A stretch of DNA of 64,000 nt from Omphiscola glabra (lineage: Eukaryota; Mollusca; Gastropoda; Lymnaeidae). How positions within the stretch are numbered: the stretch's first letter is position 1; every line of letters starts with the position of its first letter. A model generated the notes under the pieces. It made no database searches. It saw only the letters and a program-made list of their open reading frames with translations, and was not told where the DNA came from. The stretch is from assembly GCA_964017045.1 (NCBI GenBank), contig OZ024802.1, positions 27,716,293 through 27,780,292 on the forward strand, given 5' to 3'. Below are positions 1 to 14,600 of this stretch, one piece after another. Both the position numbers and the translations under genes were made by a program.

Positions 1-1131
1 TCACTGGCTCCGCCCCTCCACGTCACGACCTATCGCAGTGGACTTATTTCTCCTCTTTTCTTTCCCTCTTCCCTATTTAACCTTTCTCCCACTTACTCTC
101 TGTCACTTATCTTTTGCTGCCCTCTTGGATTCTATTTCTGAGCTAAGTGCTATATTATATATTTGTTGATACATTTTTTAATTTTATTCGTGTTTCTGTT
201 TGTTCGCTGATGAAGGCTTCCTGCCGACACGTTCGTTGTTTTGTTGCGTTCCTTTTATCAGGTTTAACCTTACTGTGTTTTACTAATTTCCTAAAGTAAA
301 TATTGCCGTGCAGGGTGAACCGCCACCGCCTATGCCACTGATCCCACAGTAGATTCCTGACTTACAGTCTGTTGGACAATGAAACCAATAAATTTTATAG
401 AGGGCCTCAAAAACTATTACTTATAAATTAAAAATGGATTTAGAGAAACTGAGGATTGAAAGTGGAAGGTACATTTGTTATTTTATCATTATTGATTTTT
501 GGTTTTACAGAAAAATGTGTTTATTTTATAGGTGAGTGCTTTTCATAAAAGTATCGTCGTTTCCCCCCCCCCCCCTTTTTTTTTTCCCCCACAATTATGG
601 CTTTTTGAATGTTTCTTCACACAAGCAAAGAGTCTTACAGTCCGCTTTTTTTCAAACTGCCTACTGAAGTTTTTATAAACTGCGACAAGTTCTACTACAT
701 TAATATCCCAAGTTCTACTACATTAATATCCGTCACATCAATGTAATTTTCTTTGCCTAAGTCAAAGCAACATAACAAAAGCTTGTGAAAAAAAGCCAGC
801 AAGTTTTAGTTTTGCATTCACGTTGTTACAAGTGGAGTAACAAGCCGAGCTTCACGTAAAAAAAAAACCCGATATGTTCATGTCATGTACAATGTAACCG
901 TCATCTCATGTGTTCAGGTCACAGACAATGTTATTCATTTAATGTGTACCACTCATCTGTGTGCATGTCATCTCCTGTGTACAAGACATAAGCAATGTTA
1001 ATGCTATTCATCTCATGTGTACCACTCATCTCATATGTACAAGTCATCTCATGTGTACTAGTTATATACAAACGGTGTGACGGTCATCTCATGTGTCGGT
1101 TAAGGTAATAAACTAAGTATGATAGTCATTT

Positions 1132-1207
1132 CATGTGCACAATTCATCTTATGTGCACAATTCATCTTATGTGCACAATTCATCTTATGTGCACAATTCA
1201 GCTTATA
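1132..1207. repeat. 18-bp tandem repeat, about 4 copies
   Basis: Unit close to GTGCACAATTCATCTTAT repeated about four times, within a looser 900-1130 region of CTCATGTGTAC-like motifs. Confidence 0.8.
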
Positions 1208-1910
1208 CAACATTCATTAACACTTATCAACAGCATGCATTTGTTCAAATGAGCTGTTGAATAAATATTTTTAAAAAGATATTTTGAGATCACAACACAG
1301 CATGCCGTGATCCAGACAAATGTATAAACACTTTTCTAACATTTTTTAACTTTATAAACTGCATGGTTTCACTAGACTCTTACTTAGTCACAGGCCTTTA
1401 AATTTTCCTCAATTGACTACTCGAAACATCTCACTGAATGCCATGGTGTGGTTCTAAAGACTATGATGACCTTGACATTTTTTATTTCTACAAATGACAT
1501 ACAAATGGTGAGTGTGAAAACAAAACAAATGGTGTGGCTGGAAAAAATGATCCAAGATGGAGTTCAAAGAGCTTGGAATTTCGTGAGAAATGTGAGTTGA
1601 AAATATCAACCAGTGGAAAGGTAGTTTGAAACAAGAAAGTCGTGCGGAATGGACAAACCAGCATGGAATTGACGAGCTGCTAGGGATAAGCAAATCATAG
1701 GCCGTCGGCTAAACACACAGCTGGATATCCACCAAATGGATTAGGCATGCCATAAGAGTGAAGAGCAGAGAATCAAAAAAAAAAAAAAAAAAGATGCGAG
1801 AGACGGATAAACCATATGAATTAACATGGTGATATCATCAACAGTTGTACAAGATCAAATATTAGGCTGCATTGAATCAACAATATTTGTGCATCATTCA
1901 ACAATAAGAA

Positions 1911-1997
1911 TGTCAACCAGCACTCACACAAGAATGCCAACCAGCACTCACACAAGAATGCCAACCAGCACTCACACAAGAATGTCAACCAGCACTC
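1911..1997. repeat. 24-bp tandem repeat, 3.5-4 copies
   Basis: Unit near CCAGCACTCACACAAGAATG plus four bases, repeated almost perfectly. The unit length is divisible by three, so it creates short open frames on both strands. Confidence 0.85.
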
Positions 1998-3361
1998 ATA
2001 CCCAGGGAATACACAAATATGGTTCTGCCTTAGAAGAACAATTTGATGGCCAAAATATCGCCCCAAAAAAACAAACAACAACAACAACAAACCAACAACC
2101 TAGTAAATATATATATATATGTCATAATTAAGCATTATCTGTTAATAGTTGATCTTGAACAAAGATGCAGTCTTTCTTTCAGCATGGCATTAAGCAAAAC
2201 CCATGGACATCAATAGAAATGTTATGTTCATTTGTTCATATATTAAGGACTGCTCTGTACTCAAAATGACAAGCTACTTTAGCCTTAGTAGCCCCAGAGA
2301 AGGCTGTGATATGATATTTAGGTGTCATATTTTAAGACTGCAAGTGTCTTAACATTTTAAAAAAAGAGAGAAAAACAATGAAGATATAAAATATAAATAT
2401 ATATATATGACTGATAAACCTGGAGATTGAACACAATCTTAGAACAAACTATTCAAGAAATCTAGAAGGTCAAGAACAGAGGGTCAATTAATGAAGGAAC
2501 ACTTTTTGTAAGAACCTCAAAGTCAAAGTAAGTTTTTAAATAAAAAAATTCACATAAAAATGAATAAAAAACCGTGGACAAAATGCGTATAATTTCCTTT
2601 TTTTTTTTTTTTAAACTTGATTTACGCCAACATTTAACTGTTACAACAAAACAGGAGTCTTTGAGTGGTAGTGCTTTTCAAAGTGTTTACCAATGCAAAT
2701 ACATGGGTTCCCAGGAGGCTTGAAACAATTAAAAAAAATATTTTTGTGATTAATCCAGACTTTTAATTCCTTATTTAATATAAAGTTATCCTCTTCATTT
2801 TTTTTTTCTCCCCAGAGGACAGCGATTGCTTATCTAGGCTCGGAAAATAGTTTGCTTCTATTCTGTTTGAAACTGTCTTTTCAAAAACTTCAGAGTCCTA
2901 TTCTGAGACAGGATTTTTTAAATTTTTACTATGAGAAGTTCTGCATAAAAATATACATTAAAAAATAAAAGAAGTTCTCTGATTTATTATATTATAATAT
3001 ATAAAAATATGCTTCCAAAAAAAATATTTTTCTTAAAAAATAAAGTATTTCTTTCACCACTGGAGATTGTAGCTTTGTCAACAGCTAAGCTCAATCATCA
3101 ATGGTTATCAAATCGCTAAAATTAATTTTCCTGTAATTTCCAGCAGTAATTTAAAAAAAAAAAGTGGCAATTATAATTTTATTTTTTTAAAACCCTGCTT
3201 CTGACACATACACAATTTTAATGTTTATATTAAAAAGAAGTGATATGAGGCTGGTAAAATTGACATACAGGCAAGGAGTGTGTGGTCAATTTATCCCCGA
3301 ATTTTACAACATGCAGGGTATGCCAAGAGTGATAATTAATGTTACTTATTGTGACACATAT

Positions 3362-3512
3362 GCAATACCATGAAATTGATAAAGTGATCAATCCATATCT
3401 GATATCCTCACTGGATTACTTTGTCCATTAAATTGAATAAGTGATCAATGCATATCTGATATAATCCCTGGATTACTTTGTCCATGAAATTGATAAAGCG
3501 ATCAATCTATAC
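3362..3512. repeat. About 59-bp tandem repeat, 2.5 copies
   Basis: Diverged units containing AAATTGATAAAGTGATCAAT and GGATTACTTTGTCCAT repeat nearly three times. Confidence 0.75.
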
Positions 3513-4979
3513 CTAATCAGTAAATAACATTGTTTTATCAAGACAGTCCTACCTAGAGCAATGTTCATAAGATGCATTCATTATCTTAAAACAGAAAAGT
3601 ACTTCATTAAAAAAACAAACAAAAAAAACCCACATTTTTAAATACTTGCATAAATAAAAGGCCGTCATCAGATTCAAGCCATAATAAATGGTAATCACAC
3701 AGTGTTAAACATAAAGTGCCAAACATACATTTTTAACAAAGTGATAATTACAGCGGATAAAAAAATTGTGAAATAAAAAGACGAAAAAAAAAAAACCTTC
3801 CACCTTTACCCCAAAATTACCCCCCCCCCCCTTCCCCCCTCCCGCTTAAAGCTGAAAATTAAAACTACTGATTTAAAATGGCCGCAGTAGAAGCCTTTAA
3901 TCTTTATACTCAAAGAAACTGAGAGACAATTGATGATAAAAAGAAAAAAAACATCCCAGTTCCATGGTAGCACAAAGGATAGTCACAGGAGAGATTGATG
4001 AGCGATTTTGATTTGATGAAAGAATACTCTCTGTGAGCGAGTGAAATTGAAATAACAATATGAAGCTGTTGAGGTTGTTTTGTTGTTTTTTTTAACTTTT
4101 CTCAAATGCTTAATCTTTTTTTTCATTTTAAAGATGAAAAAAGAAAACCCAAAATTTTGTTCATCTAAATAAAATAATTTAAAACTGTACAAATTATTTG
4201 TCCAGACTTGACCTTCACATTTCTTTGTCAAAGATTTATTCCAAGATTTCCAAAAATAATCCAAATATCAAAACCATACAAAAATTACAACGTTCAGATA
4301 AAAATTCAAACAAGTATTATGACAAGTGAAAAATTCCTAAACCAAATAGATTTTGTTCATTCAATCAAACTGGCTAATTTTGTTAAGTTTTTTTTAATCT
4401 AGAAGCAAATATCAAATTTTTAATGGGTAATGTGTCCAAATTTTTGTAACACAGAGTAACCTGACCTTGGACTTGGAAACATCCCACTTTTTCACTTCTG
4501 AGTCTGTGTAGTTAACAATTCTTGTTTGAAGTTACAAAACTCAATTCCAGAAAGTTGAGTAGGGCTAATTATCACAGACCCAATAATATATTTTTTTAAT
4601 AGTATTCTTTCAATCTCAATCATTTATTTCCATTCAAATCATCATTTCATACATTATGTTTCCATAGTGACACGACTGCATCGGCCAATGACATGAAACT
4701 GGAAACAAAAATTAATCTTTGCTACCTAATTTTTTTTTTCTTAACAGTTATACCCTACATAATACAGTGTTTTCAGTGAGACGTCAGTGTCATTGTGCCC
4801 TACATAGACAACGCCCTTATTTTTTACAACCCAAACATATATATTCCATGGATCTTTTAAAGTGAAGTTATGTTTGATAAACACAAAGCTGACCATTTTC
4901 AAAATCTAACATGGAACAAAGTTTGTTAATTTTTTTGTTGTCAGTGCCAATTGCCCTCTTGAGTTCAATAAGCAAAAAA

Positions 4980-5487
4980 TGAAACCAAATAACCTGAGCC
5001 AAGCAAATGACACCAAATGATCAAAGCCAAGTAAATGACATTAAATGACCTAAGCCAAGTAAATGATAACAAATGACCTAAGCCAAGTAAATGACACCAA
5101 ATGACATAAGCCAAGTATATGAACCAAATGACCAAAGCCAAGTAAATGACACCATATTACCTAAGCCAAGTCTATGACACCAAATGACCTAAGCCAAGTA
5201 AATGACACCAAATGACCTAAGCCAAGTCTATGACACCAAATGACCTAAGCCAAGTAAATGACACCAAATGACCTAAGCCAAGTAAATGACACCAAATGAC
5301 CTAAGCCACGTTTATGACACCAATGACCTAAGCCAAGTAAATGACACCAAATGACCTAAGCCAAGTAAATGACACCAAATGACCAAAGCCAAGTATATGA
5401 CACCAAATGACCTAAGCCAAGTCTATGACACCAAATGACCTAAGCCAAGTAAATGACACCAAATGACCTAAGCCAAGTAAATGACAA
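4980..5487. repeat. 28-bp minisatellite, about 18 copies
   Basis: Unit GACCTAAGCCAAGTAAATGA plus CACCAAAT, head to tail, with scattered point changes and one-base indels. There are no unique spacers between copies. Confidence 0.93.
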
Positions 5488-5879
5488 CTGTGACTCGCTT
5501 ACACATGAATGACCTGTACATAATTCAGCAAAAGTTGAAAATAGCCTCTACCCTCAAGTTATAATAGATTGATGAATGAATTCTCCTTCATGCATAGATA
5601 TTGAGTCAGAACAAAAAGGCAATTGTCAAAATGTTTGATCCCTAGATCCCCTTAACTGACAACTGTCAAACAATTATCCCTAGATCCCCTTAACTGACAA
5701 CTGTCCAACAATTATCCCTAGATCACCAAAAATCACAATTACAAAACACCCACACAACCAAACAAATTATGAATGATGGCACAATTTCGCAACACAAAGT
5801 AATGAGGTAAAAACAAAATTTGGCAGGGGAAGTACCCATTTATATATTAACATCAGGCACCAATTCAACATTTATGAAA

Positions 5880-6030
5880 GTTATAGACACCCAATCCAAA
5901 GTCATTTAACTTATAGACAACCAATCCAAAGTCATTTAACTTATAGACAGCCAATCCAAAGTCATTTAACTTATAGACATCCAATCCAAAGTCATGTAAC
6001 TTATAGGCAACCAATCCAAAGTCATGTAAG
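5880..6030. repeat. 30-bp tandem repeat, 5 copies
   Basis: Unit near TTATAGACAACCAATCCAAA plus GTCATTTAAC repeats five times. A 38-bp unit duplicated at 5642-5727 lies just before it, and a 60-bp duplication just after it at 6132-6260. Confidence 0.88.
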
Positions 6031-7917
6031 GTATCAGCCACTACTCCACCTTTCTTTAAGTTATGTCAACCACTCTACATTTGTCAAGTGCATTAAATGA
6101 GAGGCTAAAAAAATTGTGTAAAGAAAATATTACATGTTAAGCTAATATTATGATCATACAACATACACAATCCAACAAATAGTTTGTGTCTCATGTATCT
6201 AATATTATGATCATACAACATACACAATCCAACAAATAGTTTGTGATTGTGTCTCATGTATCTAATTAAAAGCGTTTTCACAGTCAAACCAGCTAAAAAT
6301 AGTTATGAAGTGAAATCTGGGCCAAATGGATAGTGTGAATAAAATTGCTGTGACATTGAAACAAAAATTGGATAAAATACAGCCATCCATCACTTGCATT
6401 TACATAATGCACTTGACAGCTGAAATTACATTTGCCAAGTGACTAAATTTAGAAGTCAATTAGTGATGCAGCACAACAACTTGTGAGATTTATGTACACA
6501 ACACTTAGTTAATCACTGAAACTTGATTCACATATGTGAATAGTTCATTTTTTAAAGAGTTGTTTATAGAATGGAGATAAAAATTAAAGAAAAACAATGT
6601 GAAAAATGTAAGGGTTAAAATGAACTCACAGTTTAGAGTTGGCGGGGACCCATGAGTTGGTGACAAAAATTTATTATAGTTCTGAGTTGGTGGGGGCACA
6701 TGACTTGGAGACACAAATTTTTAGTTTCTAGTTGACAGGCCCCATAAGATAGAGACTCACATATTTTACAGTTTCTACTTGACAGGGCTCCTAAGTTTTT
6801 TTACTCTTCTGAGTTGACGGGGTCCCCATTTGTTGAAGACACTTAGGTTTTCAAAGGCCCAAGTAAACTTGGAATTGAAAACATTCGATAGCATTATAAA
6901 ATCAGACAATATTTTATCCAGGGACATCCTGAAAAATGGACAGAGATATTCTGTGCATTGTCAGACTAGTTGCATGCCCACCCAAAACTGTTTTACATAG
7001 AGTAAATATTTCGTTCCCATAGCACACATGTTAAATTTACAATGTGTGACACAAAAAAATTTACAACTAATTAAACTTAAACAAGAAAAAGTTTTTTTGG
7101 GGGTGAAAATAAACCATGTTTTGATTCTTAGTCTTAGCCTTTGCTTTGATTTTAAAATCTTTGAAGGTGAAGAGTAGGGAAACAAGAAAATGTTGCAAAT
7201 TTAAAGGAGTGCACATAGTTTAAATTAAAGAAGGGTACATAATTTCAATAAAGGGCAATCACTCTGGGGTAGATGTAAACAGGACTCAATTATCACCCTC
7301 GAAGCTGGGATACCCCAAACATTGACTTGGACATCATTTCTTATCTTAACTAGAGTCTGCACTTGGCATCAAGAAATTTTGTAAATTCCAATGAGAGTGC
7401 AAATAATCATTTGATGACAGTTGGAAGAAAAGAAAAAAAAAAGGGGGTTAGGTAATAATTTGAGAAGTCCTCTTGTCCCAATAATTTAATTGGCCCCTAT
7501 CAGGCATTGCGGACATAAACAAAATATTTTTAAAAAAATTATTGCTCATGATTGCTATAGTTAGAAATGCATTAAATCTGATTCACAAAAGAAAAAAAAA
7601 TAATGGGTTTAAGTTTAAATTTGTTTAATAATAAAAATAATAATGAATATAAAAAAAAAAACATTGCACGTAAAGTTTGGCACTATATTTGATTAACCTC
7701 TGTTATAATAAACTATGCAGTATGTATGACACATTTGGTTGAATACGTGTGAAGCTCACAGAGGGTTAGATTTTGTATTAGTGTTAGAACACACAACAAC
7801 AGAATCCTGTCTTTCAGGAGCAGAAAAAAGCTGACATTACTGTGTTTTAACAGTTGAGGTAGATCACATCTCCTCTTTGGGATGATACACATAGATCAAA
7901 ATTGTGTCATTAGCTCA

Positions 7918-8212
7918 GTCATATAAAAAATAATGTCACTTCATTGACTTAAATCATGACAGTACTATCTGATATATGTCACTTCATTTACTTGAAGCAG
8001 GACAGTACTATCTGATATATGTCATTTCATTTACTAAATTTACTTGAACCATGATAGTACTATCTGATATATTTCACTTCATTGACTTAAAGCAGGACAG
8101 TACTATCTGATCCCGGTATATGTCATTTCATTTACTCAAAACAGAACAGTACTATCTGATATATGTCACTTCATTTACTTAAGCATGACAGTACTATCTG
8201 ATATATATATAT
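7918..8212. repeat. About 40-bp tandem repeat, 6-7 copies
   Basis: Units share GACAGTACTATCTGATATAT and GTCACTTCATTTACTT. The array ends in a short (TA)n tract near 8200. Confidence 0.85.
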
Positions 8213-8660
8213 ATATGCACATATAACATGTACTCCCACCTCACCAATAATGTGACAGTTATACACACTGTTAAAATGAATTTGTTGGGGGTTAAATCAA
8301 GCCACTTATAGCAAACTACCTTTACAAATATATACGTTTAATAAATACATTCCCACCTCATGGGCCAGAAGCTTCATATCCCAGGTCCCGTGGTTAAGCA
8401 TGTAGGAGAAATGGCCAAAACTAAAGGGAATTTAATTTATAGAAACATGCTATATTTCATTTAGTTCTAATGCGGTGTGGAGATTGCAGATTCCCCCCCC
8501 CCCCCCCCCAACCACAAACTGCCACAAGCACCATTTAAAGTTCCCCAGCTCACAAAACGGAAAGTAGATTCCAATGTACAGACAGTGAGCGCTGCAGATC
8601 CTTGCTGAGACATGGACTGATAACTTGTGTTTACTTCTGTCAAACCATGAAACAATGTGG

Positions 8661-11600
8661 TCAGGTGCTCTCCATGTTTTCTGTTGAATTGCTGTCTCCA
8701 GGAGGGATGGCCCGCTGCAAGGAAAAAATTCAGTAAAATTTCAGCATTGCGGATGCCTGCTAAGTACTAGGCTTTTGCATAAGAGACTATTTTTAAAACA
8801 AATTTTTTATTTTTTAACACCACACATTTCAATTAATTTACTGAGAGGAAGGGTTATTTTTTAATACTGTCCTCGCTCTAAAATAGATTTAAGAGGGGAA
8901 GTAGAAGTGAAGTATCAAATATTCTTGGTGGGAAGTATCAAGTATTCTTAATGGGAAGTATCAAGTTTGTTAATGGGAAGTATCAAGTATTCTTGATGGG
9001 AAGTATCAAGTATTCTTAATGGGAAGTATCAAGTATTCTTGATGGGAAGTATCAAGTATTCTTAATGGGAAGTATCAAGTATTCTTGATGGGAAGTACCA
9101 AGTATTCTTAATGGGAAATATCAAGTATTCTTAATGGGAAGTATCAAATATTCTTAATGGGAAGTATCAAGTATTCTTGATGCTTCCTGTCTGAATGCTA
9201 AGGTTTGAATACCTCTGTATCATTGGGAAAAACAATTCTTTAATGATTTAGCATAATCAATCTCAGCAAATAATTGCATGAATTACCCAGATTCAGATGA
9301 TCATGCAGTTGTCACCATTGCAAGTGCTTGAATTCAGCAGAACTGCACCATTGATCAAGTACCAGCCTCCTTCACCTCCCCTAATCCAGCACGAAGCCTG
9401 CCAAACCTGAGCAGACTATGGCCTTCGGAAGGGACGGGGGGATTGGCCTTAGGGAAACTAGAAGAGGTACACACCTGCCTGTGCCATCAAGTTCGCATGG
9501 GCACTGTGGCAAAATCACTTGGGCAAAAATTTTAGGATCCAGGGCATGATAACAGCTGCTGCTAGTGGAACGTAGATAACAATAAGACGTTATGGATGAT
9601 GAAAATTGCTACTCCCATGCAAGGCGGGTCTCCTAGGCTAGCGTCCTCGTTGCTTGCTAGTTTCTGTGACTCAAGTGTTTGATGCAGGGGCCAGGAGTGC
9701 CCAGCACAACTTTATAATTTAAACACTACCAGTATTATTAGCGGTCTCATCTTTGAGGAAACCCTCGCAAGAAGGCACCTGTGAGGATCCACCTATCTGC
9801 ATCTGCCAAACATGAGATTACTACTACCCCCCCCCCCCTCTTTCCTCTGATGGTGGTGGTGGTCAAAGGAATCTGAAGTAGGAGTTTCAAATTATGACTT
9901 TGGTGTTCCTGGGGTGAATGGGTGGTTCACAACGAGGGGAGGGATGAGGAGGAAGGTTCATGAATAGGTATTCAAGGAGGGCCCATAAGAGCTTTGGCTC
10001 GGTATCTGAAGCCATTCCTTAATTAATCCAGTAACAGGCACAGGGCTGGGCTACTCACTCTGACCATCAGACTTTTATCCAAAGCCATGACAAACTCAGT
10101 GTTTGATAAACTACTTTTATACGTCACATTGGGAAATGGCGTCGGTGGGCCGTGGAGAGTGAGCTCTTAAAGCCCCCCCTCCTTTGACACCCCTCCACAC
10201 AGGCAAGACGCCGGGTTTCCTCGCCGACAGACCGTGCGGGGACATGCCGTTAACCTCCCCCCTGGCCTGGGGGGATGTCCGGTCCAAAGAAAGCTATGCG
10301 TTTAAAGCGTTCGCAGCCGACTCTCCCGAGGGATTGCGCAGGTTTGCTTCCACTCCGGGGAAATTGTGTGGCGTTACCACCCCACACCGTCCAGGAAGTC
10401 TTTCTGCCGGGACAAAACCTGGGACAAAATACTACTTTAAAAATGTTCCATTGAATTATGAATAACACAAATCCTGTTAACAAGCTCTTGATCAAAATGC
10501 CTAGATGGTTGAGTTATCTATTTTTTCTCCTCCAATGAATGTACCCTGTAATGTGGAGCACACTGGAAATAGTGCTCACACCGTATACACCCCCCAAAAA
10601 AAAGTTAGATAATTAACAACATGATACTCACTATCCCATCATCAGAGACTTTCTCCTCTATATACAAATCTCCAAGTTCTGTTTCTTCGCCATACCTCTC
10701 CACAGTGGCTTCCACTGACGATGCCACACCCTCTTTGTCTACTTCCATAAGGGGAGGCTGCCTGACTACAGCTTCAGGCACTGGATGCTCACAATCGGCC
10801 TCCATGATCTCATCCTCCAGCACCTCACCTTCCGACTCCGGCACAACCTCTGGCTCACTTTGGGATATCTCAACCTGTAAAAGTCCATTGCAGCCCTGAC
10901 CCTCTGGTTCAACATCAGTGTCCATGGCGGCAATACTGAAGGCCACTTGACCTGCTAAAGCAGCAACTACGCATGAATCGTCCTGCGGGCTTGGTGATGG
11001 ATGAAACGGTTCAGATGCTTTGATGTTAAAAATAGACCCACCATCTGGACAAGGTTCCGATGTTGGTGAGTGAGATTTGCACTCACTCGAGTCCAATGTT
11101 TCTAGAATGGTTGGGCCAGAGTCTTGCCTTTGAGACTGCATGGGTGAATAGTGAGCAGAGGGAAAAGCCATGTGGCTTCTGCTGTCAAAGTCTGTGTTGT
11201 TGGACAGTGGGGTTCTGAAAGACGTTGGATGAAGTGCTTTGTTCTCAGTGGTGGTTTTGTTCGTTCTCAAGGCTGGGATGGTGAGAGAAGGGGAAGGAGA
11301 CCTTGCCCCCGTGAAATGTGACTGACATGAGTTCAAGGCCGCAAGATGGGGAGACGGTTCGTCGCAGTCTCCAGCGGCCGCCATGTCCTGCCCCAGAGAC
11401 TCAACGACCCTCTCTATTCTGCTGACCAGCTGGTGCAGCATGTCCACGCTTTCGTTGGCTGCGTTCTCTGGAATGGGGCTGAGCTCACTGTACCCAGGGC
11501 CCTTGCGCACAAGCTTTGTATCCGATATTGGAAGAAGTGAGTGCGGCCCCAGAGCCCCCCTGATGAGAGGCAGGTTCCGTATCAACTGTGCCGGGTTGAG

Positions 11601-14600
11601 ACGATGTGATGCAGAGTGGCTGTCATCGACGACTGTTTCAACATCTGTCTCCTCATCCTCCTCCTCAATGGATTCCTGGTGGAGTGCTGGATCACATAGG
11701 GTGTTTAACCTTCTGGCCTCATGGCGTTTGGGAGACATCGGGACATCTGTTGGCATTCGCTCTTCCTGACTAGTGCTTGGCCTTAGTGAGTGACCTTGAC
11801 CTGAGAACATCAAGGAAAAACAACATCATAATGACAGTAGGTGCTGTACCCAGCGGTAAAAGCTCCCCAGCATGGCATTTATAATTTTAATTTAATATCC
11901 ATAGCAAGAACATCTTTCACAAAAATTATAAATTCACCCATGAATTTTTTTTAAAAAGCAACATAATTTTTTTGTAGGATCTCATGCAAAAAACCTCGTT
12001 TACATCTTATTGTCCTGTCTTTTGATTCAAGCTTCAACATACCTTGTTTTACTATTTCAGATCGGAGCAAGGATGTTATAAGACAACTGGATTTCAAATT
12101 ATTGGTTTCCGTAACATCTGTTAACTGTTGGATTTTTTTAAAAAAGGGAACAACGGGATTCTGTTTCTAGCCCAACGATATAAAAATGTAGCAATCCAAC
12201 ATAGCATGGAAAATATTTTTTTTAATTCAACGGCTCATTAAAATATTTAATACCCAGTGTTGGTGACGTACATTCCGTATAAAAGGTTTTATATCCAAGC
12301 AAGCCATCAATGAGATAGCCCTTGCATTTTTGTTATTGTGGTAAATGGTATCTAGTGGAAATTAGAGCTGAGAGTTTAATGACTGTTGTGAAAAGAGACT
12401 CCAAGCAACCCACCTACCAGACAAAGAAAGAAAGAAGAAATTGACTTTTGGTCTGAGAAGTACACCTCACACAGATTGCAGTTTTACACATCCTACGTCA
12501 GGATTCAAGTGCCTGCTATAAAATCTTTGGATTTCTAAAAAAAACTAAAAGTTTTTTTTTTTAATAAACAAATCATCGGGCCAAAAAAAAAAAAAATTTA
12601 AAATAGATCGGACACAACAACATGAGCAAAAAAGATTTGAAAACTGACCGGAAAATGGTTTGCCGGTGGACTTGTTATTGCACGTGCTGGCTGGTGTGAT
12701 ACCAGAGGCATTTCTTTCAACATTGATCTCAATCGGAAAGTGTCCATAGGGCTCCAAGCACAGCTCCAGTCTGTCATCGAAACGGTTGTATACAAAAACC
12801 TGGGGACAGGGCACTAAGATGATGGATCCACAACGTGGGACAGGCAAAGTGAGAACAGGGCACAAATATGATGGGCCACAATAAGTGGCAGGCAAAGTGA
12901 GGACAGGGCACTTAGATGCTGGGTCCAGTATGTGACAGGCAAAATGAGGACAGGGCACTTAGATGCTGGGTCCACAATGTGTGACAGGCAAAATGAGGAC
13001 AGGGCACTTAGACGCTGGGTCCACAACACAGGCAAAATGACAAGACTAGAATCTGACATACCAGGTTTAATACCTGAAGGACAAGGCGAAGATGATAAAA
13101 CAATATAATGTGACATGCAAGGTCCTATACCTGAGGACAGGGCACAAAAAAGATATATGTGGGACAGGCAAACACGATAATACAACATTACAATCTGATA
13201 TAGCAAGTTCTACACATGAGAACATGGCACTAAAATCAGAGATCCACAAACTGTGACAGGCAAAATGATAATACAACACAATAATTTGACACACAGTGTT
13301 CTATACTTGAGGACAGTGCACAAAGATGATAGATGTGGAACGGGCAATAGCAGAAAATTTAGACATAAATAACTTCTTAATGCCACAGTGAAAATAAAAA
13401 GGGGGGTGGGGATGAAGGATACATCCATCATTTGTGGATCTGTTCTTTTGGACACACACCCATTCTCATATAAACAAGTTGAAGCTCACTAATGTGATAT
13501 TTTTTTTTTTACAATGAAGTGTAAAAATCTCACTGGTCTTGTGGTGGAATTGAAGGTTTTGTTTCAGTATAGGACTGGGTGTCTTGGTTTGTCTCAGTAT
13601 AGGGCTGGGTGTCTTGGTTTGTCTCAGTATAGGGCTGGGTGTCTTGCTTTGTCTCAGTATAGGGCTGGGTGTCTTGGTTTGTCTCAGTATAGGGCTGGGT
13701 GTCTTGGTTTGTCTCAGTATAGGGCTGGGTGCCTTGGTTTGTCTCAGTATAGGGCTGGGTGTCTTGGTTTGTCTCAGTATAGGGCTGGGTGTCTTGGTTT
13801 GTCTCAGTATAGGGCTGGGTGTCTTGGTTTGTCTCAGTATAGGGCTGGGTGTCTTGGTTTGTCTCAGTATAGGGCTGGGTGTCTTGGTTTGTCTCAGTAT
13901 AGGGCTGGGTGCCTCGGTTCGTCTCAGTATAGGGCTGGGTGCCTCGGTTCGTCTCAGTATAGGGCTGGGTGCCTCGGTTCGTCTCAGTATAGGGCTTGGT
14001 GCATGGATTTTGTGAAAACTTAAGACCATATCAGTCATGTGCGACGTTACCAACCGCAGTTCTGCCATGGACTTAGTTATTAATAAGAAAGAAAAGACAA
14101 TGGACAGACATCATGGTCAATATATTTGTGTACACCTGCACATGATGACAAACGTACCTTATGGGGCAACAGGGGCAGCTGACAGTGTTTCCCGTGCTCC
14201 AGACCCACATCTCTCTCCACCTGCTTGTAGAACAGGCCATTCACAGAGAACAGGTGTGGACGCAGCTGGACATACAACCACAAATCCTTGTTGTCCAGAG
14301 CTGCTGTCAACGCCAGGGCTGACAGAGAATGATCCAGATTATCTCCCCCTGGGGTAGATACAATAAACATTGTCAATAACTGTGGACGAAAATTTGATAT
14401 GAAATAATCAGCAGAAATAAAGAAGTTCTGTCATATGTAAATAATTTGGCCAAATTATTGTATACTTTCTGCCTTGCAGTCATTTGGTTCACACCCCTAC
14501 AATTTGATAAGAAAACAGGGGGAGGTGGTGGTATCTCAAGGATGTGTACTTCTGAAAGGGTTGCAGTGAATATAAAATGAAGATTGTAACTTAACCCTCA

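Larger units (their letters stand above)
1..8660. other. 3' flank of VCPIP1, no gene seen, minisatellite-rich
   Basis: AT-rich sequence downstream of the VCPIP1 stop codon. It must hold the VCPIP1 3' UTR, but I could not pick the polyadenylation site because many AATAAA-like hexamers occur on the minus strand. Open frames here are short and low-complexity. Poly-C/poly-T runs lie near 564-596, 3823-3838 and 8494-8509. The first 360 bases (GC-richer, with TGATGAAGGCTTCCTGCCGA near 210) look like a dispersed-element fragment. Confidence 0.6.

Noticed and set aside
190..250. Hammerhead ribozyme or Penelope-like end around CTGATGAAGGCTTCC
   Set aside because: The CTGATGA box is present, but the GAAA box reads GACA and no flanking stem with a cleavage triplet could be built.
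4980..5487. CRISPR-like 28-bp repeated array
   Set aside because: Units are contiguous with no unique spacers, and the window is an animal genome; this is a minisatellite.
8467..8655. 62-residue minus-strand frame ending in a poly-Gly run
   Set aside because: It overlaps the sequence just after the VCPIP1 stop codon in another frame and includes a poly-C tract; treated as 3' UTR.
10250..10495. Short overlapping open frames on both strands in GC-rich sequence
   Set aside because: They coincide with a dispersed repeat that recurs in intron 1; no gene-like conservation.
13466..14068. 200-residue repeated open frame on minus strand and two long frames on plus strand
   Set aside because: Generated by the 30-bp array inside a VCPIP1 intron; no splice or homology support.
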